Positions 1 to 6,773 of a stretch of 9,004 nt of DNA are shown here, piece by piece. Location: assembly GCA_009699915.1 (NCBI GenBank), contig WLNG01000044.1, positions 1 through 9,004 on the forward strand, read 5' to 3'. Source of the DNA: Actinomycetota bacterium (GTDB lineage: Bacteria; Actinomycetota; Thermoleophilia; Solirubrobacterales; Solirubrobacteraceae). The first letter of the stretch is position 1. Every line of letters starts with the position of its first letter. The notes under the pieces were generated by a model. The model was given only the letters and a program-made list of their open reading frames with translations. It was not told where the DNA came from and ran no database searches. A program made the translations under genes and the position numbers.

Positions 1-2
1 AG

Positions 3-443
3 ATCGGCGCCAGCCTGCGTGAAGCGCGTCGAGCCCTCGGTGTGGACATCACGGAGGTCGAGGCCGACACAAAGATCCGCGGCAAGTACCTGCGGGCGCT
101 GGAGAACGAGGAGTGGGATCTACTCCCGGGCCCGACCTTCGTCAAGAGCTTCCTGCGCACGTACGCCGACCATCTCGGGCTCGACGGTCGCCTCCTCGTG
201 GAGGAGTTCAAGGTGCGCTACGAGCGTCCCCAGGTGATTCCGATCACACCGGGGACCCAGAGCGGCCAGCGCGAGCGCCGCCGATATCCCGGCCCGCGCT
301 TCTGGCTGATCGCGGGGCTTGTGGCTCTGCTGATCCTCGGGCTGGTTGTGCTCGGCACGAGCGGTCGCGGCTCGGGTTCCAAGAAGACGTCTGAAGCAGC
401 GCCTGCACACCACGTCGCGCTCGCGGTCGCTCGGTCGGCATGA
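3..443 (+). CDS. RodZ-like helix-turn-helix membrane protein, 5' end outside window
   Basis: The reading frame is open from the window edge; the first complete codon is at base 3 and 146 residues are visible. Residues 1-73 match the RodZ-type cytoplasmic HTH domain (HTH_25), starting [14 protein letters not shown] and including the family signature [20 protein letters not shown]. Family members usually start only a few residues before this point, so little is probably missing. A basic linker follows, then one hydrophobic membrane segment at about residues 100-118 ([19 protein letters not shown]). Only about 28 polar residues remain after it, so the extracytoplasmic DUF4115-type domain common in RodZ relatives is absent. 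RodZ links the MreB cytoskeleton to cell-wall synthesis in rods; whether this short form does so is unknown. The stop overlaps the cinA start (ATGA), suggesting translational coupling. The family is clear; the function of this variant is inferred. Confidence 0.85.
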   Translation: MGASLREARRALGVDITEVEADTKIRGKYLRALENEEWDLLPGPTFVKSFLRTYADHLGLDGRLLVEEFKVRYERPQVIPITPGTQSGQRERRRYPGPRFWLIAGLVALLILGLVVLGTSGRGSGSKKTSEAAPAHHVALAVARSA

Positions 444-1729
444 GCGCCCGCGCGGGCATCCTCGTGACCGGGACCGAGGTCCTCACCGGCCGCGTCGCCG
501 ACCGTAACGGGCCATGGTTGGCCGAGCGTCTGCGCGAGATCGGCGTCGATGTCGAGGCGATCGTGATCGTCGGCGACCGGCCCGCTGACATGCAGGCTGC
601 GCTCGATTGGCTCGCCGCCGAGCAGGTCGATCTGATCGTCACCAGCGGCGGCCTCGGGCCGACCGCCGACGATCTCACGGCAGAGGTGGTCGGCCGATTC
701 CAGGGTCGTGCGATGGTGACCGACGAGGCGCTCGAGGGGCGCATCGCTGCGATCCTCGAACGACTCACGCGCCGCTGGCCGAATATCGACCGCGACGCGA
801 TCGCCCGCGGGAATCGCAAGCAGGCGACGATCCCGACCGGTTCGACGATTCTGGAACCGACCGGAACCGCTCCGGGTCTCGTCGTTCCTGCGCTTTCCGG
901 CGTGGGCCCGACGGTCGTCGTCCTACCGGGCCCTCCACGCGAGTTGCAGCCGATGTGGGAGACGGCGCTCGCCACAGATGACCTGCGTAGCGCCATCCGC
1001 GACGCGCGTCCGATCGAGCAGCGCATGATCCGGCTCTTCGGAATCCCCGAGTCAGAGTTGGCCGAGACATTGCGTCGCGCTGAGAACGGCGGCCGCAGCC
1101 TCGAGCGACTCGAAATCACCACGTGCATGCGCGGTGGAGAGCTCGAGATCGTCACGCGCTTCGATCCGGAGGCCGCCACCGACTACGACGCCTTCGCCGC
1201 GTTCATGCGCGAGTGCCACGCCGACACGCTCTTCTCCGATGATCAGAGCTCTGTCGACGATCAGGTCGCGGCGCTGCTCCAGCAGGCCCCGCTCCAGACG
1301 CTGGCGGTCGCCGAATCCTGCACCGGCGGGCTCGTAGCGGCGAGGCTCACGAACCTCCCGGGATCGTCTGCGTACTTTCTCGGCGGCCTCGTCGTCTATG
1401 CGAACCGTTCGAAGGAGCGGCAGGCTGGCGTCCCAGCGGAGCTCATCGAGCGCCATGGGGCCGTATCGCCGGAGGTCGCATTGGCACTGGCTCAGGGTGC
1501 GGCCGCGCAGCTTGGCGCCGACGTCGGCCTCGGGATCACAGGGGTCGCAGGCCCTGGCGGCGGGACCGATGAGAAGCCGGTCGGAATGGTCTGTCTCGCA
1601 GCCTGGAGCAGCGCCGGCGAGGCACTGCAGCAGACGGTCACGCTGCCCGGTGGCCGGTCAGACGTGCGCGAGCGCACGACCACGTTCACGCTGCATCTGC
1701 TTCGGCGGCTCCTTCTCAACGAGCGCTGA
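440..1729 (+). CDS. cinA: CinA: NMN amidohydrolase / competence-damage-inducible protein
   Basis: This 429-residue protein has the usual full-length CinA architecture. The N-terminal domain (about 1-170) is of the molybdopterin-binding/COG1058 type, with [11 protein letters not shown] near residue 9, [13 protein letters not shown] at 68-80 and [12 protein letters not shown] at 162-173. The C-terminal domain (about 270-429) is of the PncC type, with AESCTGG at 291-297 (proposed nucleophile Ser293), a conserved Lys325 in [19 protein letters not shown] at 339-347 and [18 protein letters not shown] at 365-382. PncC-type domains deamidate nicotinamide mononucleotide in NAD salvage; the N-terminal domain in some CinA proteins is an ADP-ribose pyrophosphatase. 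The ATG at 440 is chosen because it overlaps the upstream stop and the protein then starts at the conserved first strand. cinA upstream of recA is a common arrangement in Gram-positive bacteria and often implies co-expression, although here 125 bases separate the two. Confidence 0.95.
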   Translation: MSARAGILVTGTEVLTGRVADRNGPWLAERLREIGVDVEAIVIVGDRPADMQAALDWLAAEQVDLIVTSGGLGPTADDLTAEVVGRFQGRAMVTDEALEGRIAAILERLTRRWPNIDRDAIARGNRKQATIPTGSTILEPTGTAPGLVVPALSGVGPTVVVLPGPPRELQPMWETALATDDLRSAIRDARPIEQRMIRLFGIPESELAETLRRAENGGRSLERLEITTCMRGGELEIVTRFDPEAATDYDAFAAFMRECHADTLFSDDQSSVDDQVAALLQQAPLQTLAVAESCTGGLVAARLTNLPGSSAYFLGGLVVYANRSKERQAGVPAELIERHGAVSPEVALALAQGAAAQLGADVGLGITGVAGPGGGTDEKPVGMVCLAAWSSAGEALQQTVTLPGGRSDVRERTTTFTLHLLRRLLLNER

Positions 1730-1854
1730 GCGCTTCCGTCGCAGCTTCGGCGCTCTCTCCGTCGTCGGTTCGAACAGATCCTCGCGTAGCCTCGCGTTCC
1801 GTCCGGTCCCGAACCGATGATGGTCTATTCCCGAAGGCAAGCGAGGCGCACGAC
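1730..1854 (+). promoter_or_regulatory. recA upstream region with candidate -10 and a GTTCGAAC palindrome
   Basis: This is the longest gap in the window and the only one here roomy enough for a conventional leader. It contains a TANNNT hexamer, TAGCCT, at 1787-1792 that could be a -10 box, which would give a leader of roughly 55 bases; no good -35 stands out. An 8-base perfect palindrome, GTTCGAAC, lies at 1768-1775. The segment CGAACAGATCCTCG at 1771-1784 resembles the Gram-positive LexA box (CGAAC-N4-GTTCG) with two mismatches, both in the right half. A second CGAAC occurs at 1810-1814. recA is usually damage-inducible, so an operator is expected here, but this lineage's box is unknown to me and the assignment is tentative. 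Confidence 0.35.
1843..1846 (+). promoter_or_regulatory. recA ribosome binding site (GAGG)
   Basis: GAGG ends 8 bases before the GTG start of recA, a normal Shine-Dalgarno spacing. It supports the GTG at 1855. Several other genes in this window have a TANNNT box at this distance instead. Confidence 0.5.
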
Positions 1855-2943
1855 GTGACCACTGATGAGAAGGCAGCCCAGGCCCGCGAAGCGGCGCTTC
1901 AAGGTGCGCTCGCGCAGATTGAGCGCGAGTTCGGCAAGGGCAGTGTCATGCGCATGGGTGACGAGGGAGCCCGTGTTCGGATCAGCGCCATCCCGACCGG
2001 CGCGCTTTCGCTCGATCTCGCGCTCGGGATCGGTGGTATGCCTCGCGGTCGCATCGTCGAGGTCTTCGGTCCGGAGTCGTCCGGCAAGACGACGCTCGTC
2101 TATCACGTGATCGCGGAGGCCCAGCGCCTGGGCGGGGTCTGCGCGTTCATCGACGCTGAGCACGCGATGGATCCGCTGTACGCGGAGCAGATCGGCGTCG
2201 ATATCGATGAGCTGCTGGTCTCCCAGCCCGATAACGGCGAGCAGGCGCTGGAGATCGCGGACATGCTTGTGCGCTCCGGTGCGGTGGATCTCGTCGCGAT
2301 CGACTCGGTTGCGGCGCTGACGCCGCGCGCCGAGCTCGAGGGCCAGATGGGCGATCAGACGGTCGGACTCCAGGCACGGATGATGAGCCAGGCGATGCGC
2401 AAGCTCGCCGGCAACCTCAACCGCACGCAGACGCTCTGTCTCTTCACGAACCAGATTCGCGAGAAGATCGGCGTCATGTTCGGCTCGCCGGAGACTCAGC
2501 CCGGTGGTCGCGCGTTGAAGTTCTATTCCTCGCAGCGCCTGGACATCCGCCGGATCGAGACGCTCAAGGAGGGCACCGAGGCCGTTGGAAATCGCGTTCG
2601 TGTCAAGGTCGTGAAGAACAAGGTCGCCCCGCCCTTCCGGCAGGCAGAGTTCGACATCGAGTTCGGACGCGGGATCTCGACCTCAGGCTGCATTCTGGAT
2701 CTCGGTATCGAGCACGACATCGTCACCAAGTCTGGTTCGTTCTTCTCCTACGGCGGAGAGCGCCTGGGTCAGGGACGCAACAACGCGAAGCAGTTCCTCG
2801 ACGAGCATCAGGAGCTCGCCACCGAGATTGAAGGCAAGATCTACGAGACGCTCGGAATTGACCGCGATCTCATCGTCCCGATCGAACGGGTCGAGTCCGA
2901 TGGGGCCGAGGTCATCGACGAGTCGCTCGAGCAGGCGGCGTAG
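1855..2943 (+). CDS. recA: Recombinase RecA
   Basis: RecA forms ATP-dependent filaments on single-stranded DNA, catalyses strand exchange and triggers LexA self-cleavage. The 362-residue protein is full length and carries no intein. Landmarks: N-terminal polymerisation helix with [14 protein letters not shown] (about 22-35), Walker [10 protein letters not shown] at 72-80, catalytic Glu102 in [10 protein letters not shown], Walker [10 protein letters not shown] at 144-152, loop L1 around LEGQMGD (161-167), and loop L2 from [13 protein letters not shown] through GGRALKFY (198-224). The C-terminal domain ends in the usual acidic tail ([13 protein letters not shown]). The start is GTG, with GAGG 8 bases upstream and an N-terminus matching RecA. 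The TAG stop also forms the first bases of a candidate -10 box for recX, whose ATG lies 9 bases downstream. Identification is essentially certain. Confidence 0.99.
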   Translation: MTTDEKAAQAREAALQGALAQIEREFGKGSVMRMGDEGARVRISAIPTGALSLDLALGIGGMPRGRIVEVFGPESSGKTTLVYHVIAEAQRLGGVCAFIDAEHAMDPLYAEQIGVDIDELLVSQPDNGEQALEIADMLVRSGAVDLVAIDSVAALTPRAELEGQMGDQTVGLQARMMSQAMRKLAGNLNRTQTLCLFTNQIREKIGVMFGSPETQPGGRALKFYSSQRLDIRRIETLKEGTEAVGNRVRVKVVKNKVAPPFRQAEFDIEFGRGISTSGCILDLGIEHDIVTKSGSFFSYGGERLGQGRNNAKQFLDEHQELATEIEGKIYETLGIDRDLIVPIERVESDGAEVIDESLEQAA

Positions 2944-2946
2944 GGT
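2941..2946 (+). promoter_or_regulatory. Candidate leaderless -10 box for recX (TAGGGT)
   Basis: TAGGGT fits the actinobacterial -10 pattern TANNNT and is followed by 6 bases and then the recX ATG at 2953, placing the likely transcription start at or beside the start codon. Its TAG is also the recA stop codon. No clear -35 is visible. Inferred from sequence pattern only. Confidence 0.4.
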
Positions 2947-2952
2947 CCGCGC

Positions 2953-3432
2953 ATGCGCACCGTGTCGGCCGATCCGGAGCTTCGCCTTCAGCACGCCTTG
3001 GAGACGGCTCATCGGTACCTCAACCACCGAGACCGCACGGTCGCGGAGGTGCGCCGACAGCTGGAGTCCCGCCGCGTCGAGCCCGGCACAATCGACCAAT
3101 GCGTCGCAGTGCTCGAGGAACAGGGATACCTCGACGACACACGCTATGCGCGGCTGTTCGCCGAGGATCGCCGGCGGCTAGACGGCTGGGGAGCCGAGCG
3201 GATCGAGCGGCGCCTGCGGCACTACGGCGTCCCGCCTGAGCAGATCGCGACGACGCTCGAGGAGCTCGGTCCGGCTGACGAGCTCACGGCGGCGCTCGAG
3301 GTCCTGCGAGCGCGGCTCCACGGGCCGCCGAGCGACGATCGTGAGCGGGAACGCGCTCTCGCGCTGCTCGTGCGGCGCGGATATGAGCTCGACGTCGCGT
3401 ACGACGCGGTTCGTGCCTTCGGGCGTACCTGA
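2953..3432 (+). CDS. recX: RecX, regulator of RecA
   Basis: RecX binds RecA filaments and modulates, usually inhibits, their extension and activity; it is commonly encoded just after recA, as here. The 159-residue protein is made of the family's repeated three-helix units: an N-terminal unit with ALETAHRYLNHRDRTVAEVRRQL (residues 15-37), the hallmark LEEQGYLDDTRYARLFAED (54-72), then GAERIERRLRHYGVPPEQI (80-98), and a weaker last unit ending RRGYELDVAYDAVRAF. The ATG at 2953 gives a normal N-terminus and lies 9 bases after the recA stop. No Shine-Dalgarno sequence is obvious; a TANNNT box 6 bases upstream suggests either read-through from recA or an additional leaderless transcript. The length is typical of the shorter actinobacterial RecX proteins. 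Confidence 0.93.
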   Translation: MRTVSADPELRLQHALETAHRYLNHRDRTVAEVRRQLESRRVEPGTIDQCVAVLEEQGYLDDTRYARLFAEDRRRLDGWGAERIERRLRHYGVPPEQIATTLEELGPADELTAALEVLRARLHGPPSDDRERERALALLVRRGYELDVAYDAVRAFGRT

Positions 3433-3443
3433 CGCAGCCGGGC

Positions 3444-3449
3444 TAGGCT
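3444..3449 (+). promoter_or_regulatory. Candidate leaderless -10 box for miaB (TAGGCT)
   Basis: TAGGCT matches TANNNT and sits within the 26-base recX-miaB gap, 9 bases before the miaB ATG. The spacing is slightly longer than at the other genes of the window, so the transcript might carry a leader of one or two bases. No -35 is recognised. Confidence 0.35.
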
Positions 3450-3458
3450 TTCGCGCGG

Positions 3459-4793
3459 ATGCCGCGCTATCACCTCACCACCTTCGGGTGCCAGATGAAC
3501 GAGCACGATTCCGAGCGGATGGCTGGAATGCTCCAGTCGCTTGGCTATTCGGCCTCGGCGTCGCAGGAAGACGCCGACCTGATCCTCTTCAATACCTGCT
3601 CGATCCGCGAGACCGCCGACACGCGCTTCGTGGCGCATCTCGGCCACGCCCGCAGGATCAAGCGCGAGCGCCCCTCGGTGATCGTGGGCGTCGGAGGTTG
3701 TTGGGCACAGTCGGTGAAGGACGAGGTCTTTGCCCAGTTTCCGTTCGTCGACGTGGCCTTCGGCCCGGGGCAGGTCCACCGGCTTGCTGAGTTCCTGACG
3801 TCGGAGTCACTGACCGCGCAGGGATTCTTCGAATTCGAAGGATTCACCGGAGATCTGCCCGCGAGCCGCAGCCGCCCGTTCCAGAGCTGGATGCAGATCA
3901 GCGTCGGCTGTAACTGCCGTTGCTCCTACTGCATCGTTCCGAGCACGCGCGGGCGCGAGGTCAGCCGGCCGTTCGCCGATCTGATCGCGGAAGCTCAAAC
4001 GCTCGCCGCCGATGGCGTGCGTGAGATCACGCTCCTGGGCCAGAACGTGAATAGCTATGGCCGTGACCTGCGCCCGCAGCCGCACGCATTCAGCGACCTG
4101 CTGCGCGCGATCGACGCAGTCGAGGGAATCGATCGCATCCGTTACACCAGTCCCCACCCGAAGGACATGCGCGAGGACGTGATCCGCGCGCATGCCGAGC
4201 TTCCTGCAGTGTGCGAGCACATACACCTGCCGCTGCAGTCCGGTTCCACGGCGATCCTGCGCGCGATGCGCCGTACCTACGACCAGGCGCGCTTCCTCGA
4301 TCGCGTACGACTGATCCGCGAGCACGTTCCAGACTGCGCGATCACGACGGACATCATCGTCGGCTTTCCTGGAGAGACCGAGGCAGACTTTGATCAGACG
4401 CTTGAGGTCGTCAACGAGGTCGCGTTCGACGGGGCCTTCACCTTCGTCTTCTCGCCTCGTCGCGGCACGCAGGCCGCCGAGCTCACCGATGGGCTCGTGC
4501 CGCACGAGGTGAAGGTTGAGCGTATGGAACGACTGGTGTACGCCGTCCAGCGCCACGCAGCGGAGCGCGCCGGGCGCTTCGTCGGCAGAACGCTTGAGGT
4601 ACTGGTCGAGGGGCCATCGCGGACCGATCCGCTGCGTCTGCGCGGACGCTCGCGGCACAACAAGGTCGTGAACTTCATCGGAGCAGCTGCTCCGGGGGCG
4701 CTCGTGCCCGTAGAGATCACCGGGGCTACGAGCCAGACGCTCACCGGCGAGATGTCTCTGCTTGCGCTTGCGGCCGATCCGCTCGCGCTCTGA
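3459..4793 (+). CDS. miaB: tRNA-2-methylthio-N6-dimethylallyladenosine synthase MiaB
   Basis: MiaB is a radical-SAM methylthiotransferase that converts i6A37 of tRNAs to ms2i6A37. The 444-residue protein has the three expected domains. The N-terminal UPF0004 domain carries the auxiliary-cluster cysteines Cys11 (TFGCQMN), Cys47 (NTCSIRE) and Cys81 (VGGCWAQ). The radical-SAM domain has the CxxxCxxC motif at Cys151/Cys155/Cys158 (VGCNCRCSYCIVPSTRGRE), followed by LLGQNVNSYG (192-201), HLPLQSGS (256-263) and DIIVGFPGET (298-307). The C-terminal TRAM RNA-binding domain spans about residues 372-436. An extra cysteine, Cys153, lies inside the SAM cluster loop. NTCSIRE and LGQNVNSYG favour MiaB over its relatives RimO and MtaB. 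The i6A37 substrate is made by MiaA, encoded about 2 kb downstream. The stop abuts the stop of the convergent SDR gene. Confidence 0.97.
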   Translation: MPRYHLTTFGCQMNEHDSERMAGMLQSLGYSASASQEDADLILFNTCSIRETADTRFVAHLGHARRIKRERPSVIVGVGGCWAQSVKDEVFAQFPFVDVAFGPGQVHRLAEFLTSESLTAQGFFEFEGFTGDLPASRSRPFQSWMQISVGCNCRCSYCIVPSTRGREVSRPFADLIAEAQTLAADGVREITLLGQNVNSYGRDLRPQPHAFSDLLRAIDAVEGIDRIRYTSPHPKDMREDVIRAHAELPAVCEHIHLPLQSGSTAILRAMRRTYDQARFLDRVRLIREHVPDCAITTDIIVGFPGETEADFDQTLEVVNEVAFDGAFTFVFSPRRGTQAAELTDGLVPHEVKVERMERLVYAVQRHAAERAGRFVGRTLEVLVEGPSRTDPLRLRGRSRHNKVVNFIGAAAPGALVPVEITGATSQTLTGEMSLLALAADPLAL

Positions 4794-4806
4794 TCAGCGC
4801 TTCTTT
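4785..4806 (+). terminator. Possible weak intrinsic terminator after miaB
   Basis: GCGCT (4785-4789) and AGCGC (4796-4800) can pair to form a 5-base GC-rich stem with a 6-base loop (CTGATC), followed by TTCTTT at 4801-4806. The stem is short and the T-tract imperfect, so this is tentative. It overlaps both stop codons of the convergent pair. On the opposite strand no T-tract follows, so it would act on miaB only. Confidence 0.3.
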
Positions 4807-5585
4807 GACTGGCCTGACGACATCTGGTCCGCGATCTTGCGCGCGCCGAGCCGGTCGCTCACTCGTGCGGCGATCGCAGGGGCGATCTCGCTGAACTTGA
4901 CGCCGACGCGCAGGGTGGCCGGCGCGACGTCGACCTCGCCGCGATCATGTTCGATCGCGCCGATCACGGCATCCGCACAGGCGCCAGGAGTGATCGTCTT
5001 GATGTATGACGGAAGCTTCGTGCCGCTCTCGTGGAACATCCCCGCCTCGCTGACGAAGCCGGGGAATATGACGCTCACTCCTACGCCGGTCCCGCGCAGG
5101 TCGGCGCGCAGCGCCTGCCCAAAGCCGCGCAACCCGAACTTCGTTGCGCAGTAGATCGAAGAGCCCGGAGACGAGGTTTTTCCGAGCAGCGAGGACATCA
5201 GCACGATCTGCCCGCGCCCGCGGGCCTGCATCTCAGGTGCGAGCAACCGTGAGAGGATGATCGGGGCGCGCAGGTTGACCTCAAGCGCACGGTCGATCTG
5301 ATCTGGGCTGAATCCATCCAGGGCGCCTGACCCAGGCAGCGCCGCGTTCGCCACGAGGATGTCAACGTCCTTCGATGCTTCAGCAAGGCGGGCGACGTCG
5401 GCGCGGTCTGAGAGATCGGCAGCGATCGCCGTCGCTCCGATCTCGCCGGCGAGCGCATCGAGGATCTCGGTGCGCCGCGCGGTGATCCGCACGATCGCTC
5501 CGGCCTCGCGCATACGCCTGGCGATCGCTTGTCCGAGGCCGCCGCTAGCACCGGTGATGAGAACGGTCTGTCCGCTGACATTCAT
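4794..5585 (-). CDS. Short-chain dehydrogenase/reductase (SDR), substrate unknown
   Basis: This 263-residue protein is a classical SDR oxidoreductase with a Rossmann fold. Visible motifs are the cofactor-binding TGASGGLG at 11-18, arginines at 37-38 after the second strand (suggesting a preference for NADP(H)), Asp57 in AADLSD, the NNAG-equivalent VANAAL (78-83), Asn104, catalytic Ser132 and the YxxxK pair Tyr145/Lys149 (YCATK). All catalytic residues are present, so an active enzyme is expected, but SDR substrates cannot be read from sequence. The tail after about residue 200 is family-variable and ends in a basic SKKR. The ATG at 5585 lies 14 bases after the FIST stop, so the pair is probably an operon, although a TAGGCT box 6 bases upstream could also give its own leaderless transcript. 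The stop abuts the miaB stop. Confidence 0.88.
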   Translation of the reverse strand: MNVSGQTVLITGASGGLGQAIARRMREAGAIVRITARRTEILDALAGEIGATAIAADLSDRADVARLAEASKDVDILVANAALPGSGALDGFSPDQIDRALEVNLRAPIILSRLLAPEMQARGRGQIVLMSSLLGKTSSPGSSIYCATKFGLRGFGQALRADLRGTGVGVSVIFPGFVSEAGMFHESGTKLPSYIKTITPGACADAVIGAIEHDRGEVDVAPATLRVGVKFSEIAPAIAARVSDRLGARKIADQMSSGQSKKR

Positions 5586-5591
5586 GCGGGC

Positions 5592-5597
5592 AGCCTA
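5592..5597 (-). promoter_or_regulatory. Candidate leaderless -10 box for the SDR gene (TAGGCT)
   Basis: On the minus strand, TAGGCT is followed by 6 bases and the SDR ATG. It lies in the 14-base gap after the FIST gene and is identical to the box before miaB. No -35 is recognised. Confidence 0.35.
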
Positions 5598-5599
5598 TT

Positions 5600-6751
5600 T
5601 CACGAAGCGAACACCGCGGCGGTCGCGGTGAATTCGTGGACCAGATTGGCGCCGGCGATCGGCCCGATCTCACCGGCGGCGAAGAAGCCCGCGGTCGCGA
5701 TCCCACCGAGCGTCTCCTCGATCGCCGCCGCGTCACTGTGGGGTGATCCGAAGAACCGCGATCCGCGCCCGTTGCAGGTGAAGAGCAGCGCTCCGGCCGG
5801 GCTCCCGCCGAGCGCTTCGCTGCGCAGCGCCAACTGCTCGCGCAGGTCGCTTGCTGCGGCACGCGCGTCACGACGGTGCAACTGAACGAACGCTCCTTCG
5901 CGTACCGCTGTCGTGATCGCGACGCTCCCGACGCGGTGATCCACCTGGAGGGGTCCCTGTACGAGATAGTCATGGCCTGGCTCAGAGGCGTGTGAGACAC
6001 CGAGCAGCAGGCCGCCGCCGCGCGTGGCGCGCTCGTAGCCGGTAAGGCCGTCGATGACCCGTCGCAGGCTCTCGAGTGCCGGTCTCCCGTCGATCGTCAG
6101 GATGATTCCGTTCTCGACGCCGGTCACCTCGAGTGGGGGACCAACGGCAGCGACGCCTTGTGAGACGCAGGGCAACACGTCAACGCCGTCAAGCGTCACC
6201 CCGACAGCGCCGTCGCTGAGAACCTGGTCAGCGTGGAAGAGGATCGGCAGGCCCTCCGGTGAGAGCCCGCTCGCGATGCCACCGAGAACCGGACGGCCCG
6301 GCGCTGTCGCAGTGAGCGCGTCGAGTGCTGCCTGCACGGGAAACGGTCCCGGCTGGGGGAGGAGCACGGTTGCGCCGATGCGGGCCGGGTCCGGGAGACC
6401 AACAAGCCGCAGCGAGCCGTCGGCAGTCTCAGAGGTCCGAAGATGAAAGGTCTCCAGATCGGCGTCGGGGGCGCTGGCGGCCCAGACGGTGACGGCGGAG
6501 CGACCCTCGTAGTCCTGTCCGCAGCTGAGCACTGCGGCGCTCGCGCACCCGATCAGGGCCGCTGGGTCGAGCGCTTCGAGGACACCGTCGAGCGTCGCCT
6601 GCGGGTCGGCCAGATGCGAACCGGAGCTGAACACCATCGCGAGATCGACCGGAGCCCCGTCGAGCCGCTGACGGGCGTCGGTCGCAGCTTCGATCGCGGC
6701 GACCCGTGAATCTGCGCCCGCCGAGACCCCGCTGCCGATGCGCATCGCCAT
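5600..6751 (-). CDS. FIST-domain protein (FIST N and FIST C), stand-alone
   Basis: The protein has 383 residues from the ATG at 6751. The N-terminal FIST domain spans about residues 25-205 (DLAMVFSSGSH near 36-46, then LIGCASAAVLSCG, and VLGGIASGL at 155-163). The C-terminal FIST_C domain spans about 225-370 and contains LFTCNGRG at 323-330, FFGSPHSDA at 333-341 and GFFAAGEIGPIAG at 355-367. FIST domains are proposed small-ligand sensors, often fused to kinases or cyclases; here no output domain, signal peptide or membrane segment is attached, so any partner is unknown. The frame is open upstream to 6859, but the conserved sequence begins at MRIGSGVSAGADSR and the longer start would overlap miaA. 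The ATG at 6745 is a close alternative. A TATCGT box 7 bases before 6751 favours 6751. It is divergent from miaA and probably co-transcribed with the SDR gene. Confidence 0.9.
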   Translation of the reverse strand: MAMRIGSGVSAGADSRVAAIEAATDARQRLDGAPVDLAMVFSSGSHLADPQATLDGVLEALDPAALIGCASAAVLSCGQDYEGRSAVTVWAASAPDADLETFHLRTSETADGSLRLVGLPDPARIGATVLLPQPGPFPVQAALDALTATAPGRPVLGGIASGLSPEGLPILFHADQVLSDGAVGVTLDGVDVLPCVSQGVAAVGPPLEVTGVENGIILTIDGRPALESLRRVIDGLTGYERATRGGGLLLGVSHASEPGHDYLVQGPLQVDHRVGSVAITTAVREGAFVQLHRRDARAAASDLREQLALRSEALGGSPAGALLFTCNGRGSRFFGSPHSDAAAIEETLGGIATAGFFAAGEIGPIAGANLVHEFTATAAVFAS

Positions 6752-6758
6752 TGCGGCC

Positions 6759-6764
6759 ACGATA
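6759..6764 (-). promoter_or_regulatory. Candidate leaderless -10 box for the FIST gene (TATCGT)
   Basis: Read on the minus strand, TATCGT fits TANNNT and ends 7 bases before the FIST ATG at 6751. It shares four bases (6761-6764) with the miaA -10 candidate on the other strand. A weak CTGACG (6779-6784, minus) is too close to be a standard -35. Confidence 0.4.
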
Positions 6765-6766
6765 CT
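6761..6766 (+). promoter_or_regulatory. Candidate leaderless -10 box for miaA (GATACT)
   Basis: GATACT differs from TATAAT at two positions, keeping the key A at position 2 and T at position 6, and ends 7 bases before the miaA ATG at 6774. It overlaps the -10 candidate of the divergent FIST gene. No -35 is evident. Confidence 0.4.
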
Positions 6767-6773
6767 GACGGGG

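Noticed and set aside
244..1179. 311-codon open frame on the minus strand opposite cinA
   Set aside because: It lies almost entirely opposite the well-supported cinA, has a low-complexity Ser/Arg-rich translation typical of antisense frames in GC-rich DNA, and resembles no family I recognise.
1722..1734. Small inverted repeat AGCGC-TGA-GCGCT around the cinA stop as a terminator
   Set aside because: A 5-base stem with a 3-base loop and no following T-tract is too weak to call.
1762..1792. Mycobacterial-type LexA-independent recA promoter (TTGTCRGTG-N8-TANNNT)
   Set aside because: TCGTCGGTT matches the first element at seven of nine positions, but the next TANNNT is 16 bases away, not 8, so the defining spacing fails.
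2350..2540. Possible intein or insertion in recA
   Set aside because: The sequence from Walker B through loop L2 is continuous and of normal length.
3807..4658. 283-codon open frame on the minus strand opposite miaB
   Set aside because: It is antisense to conserved radical-SAM and TRAM coding sequence; no domain signature is visible, and the frame is explained by GC-rich codon structure.
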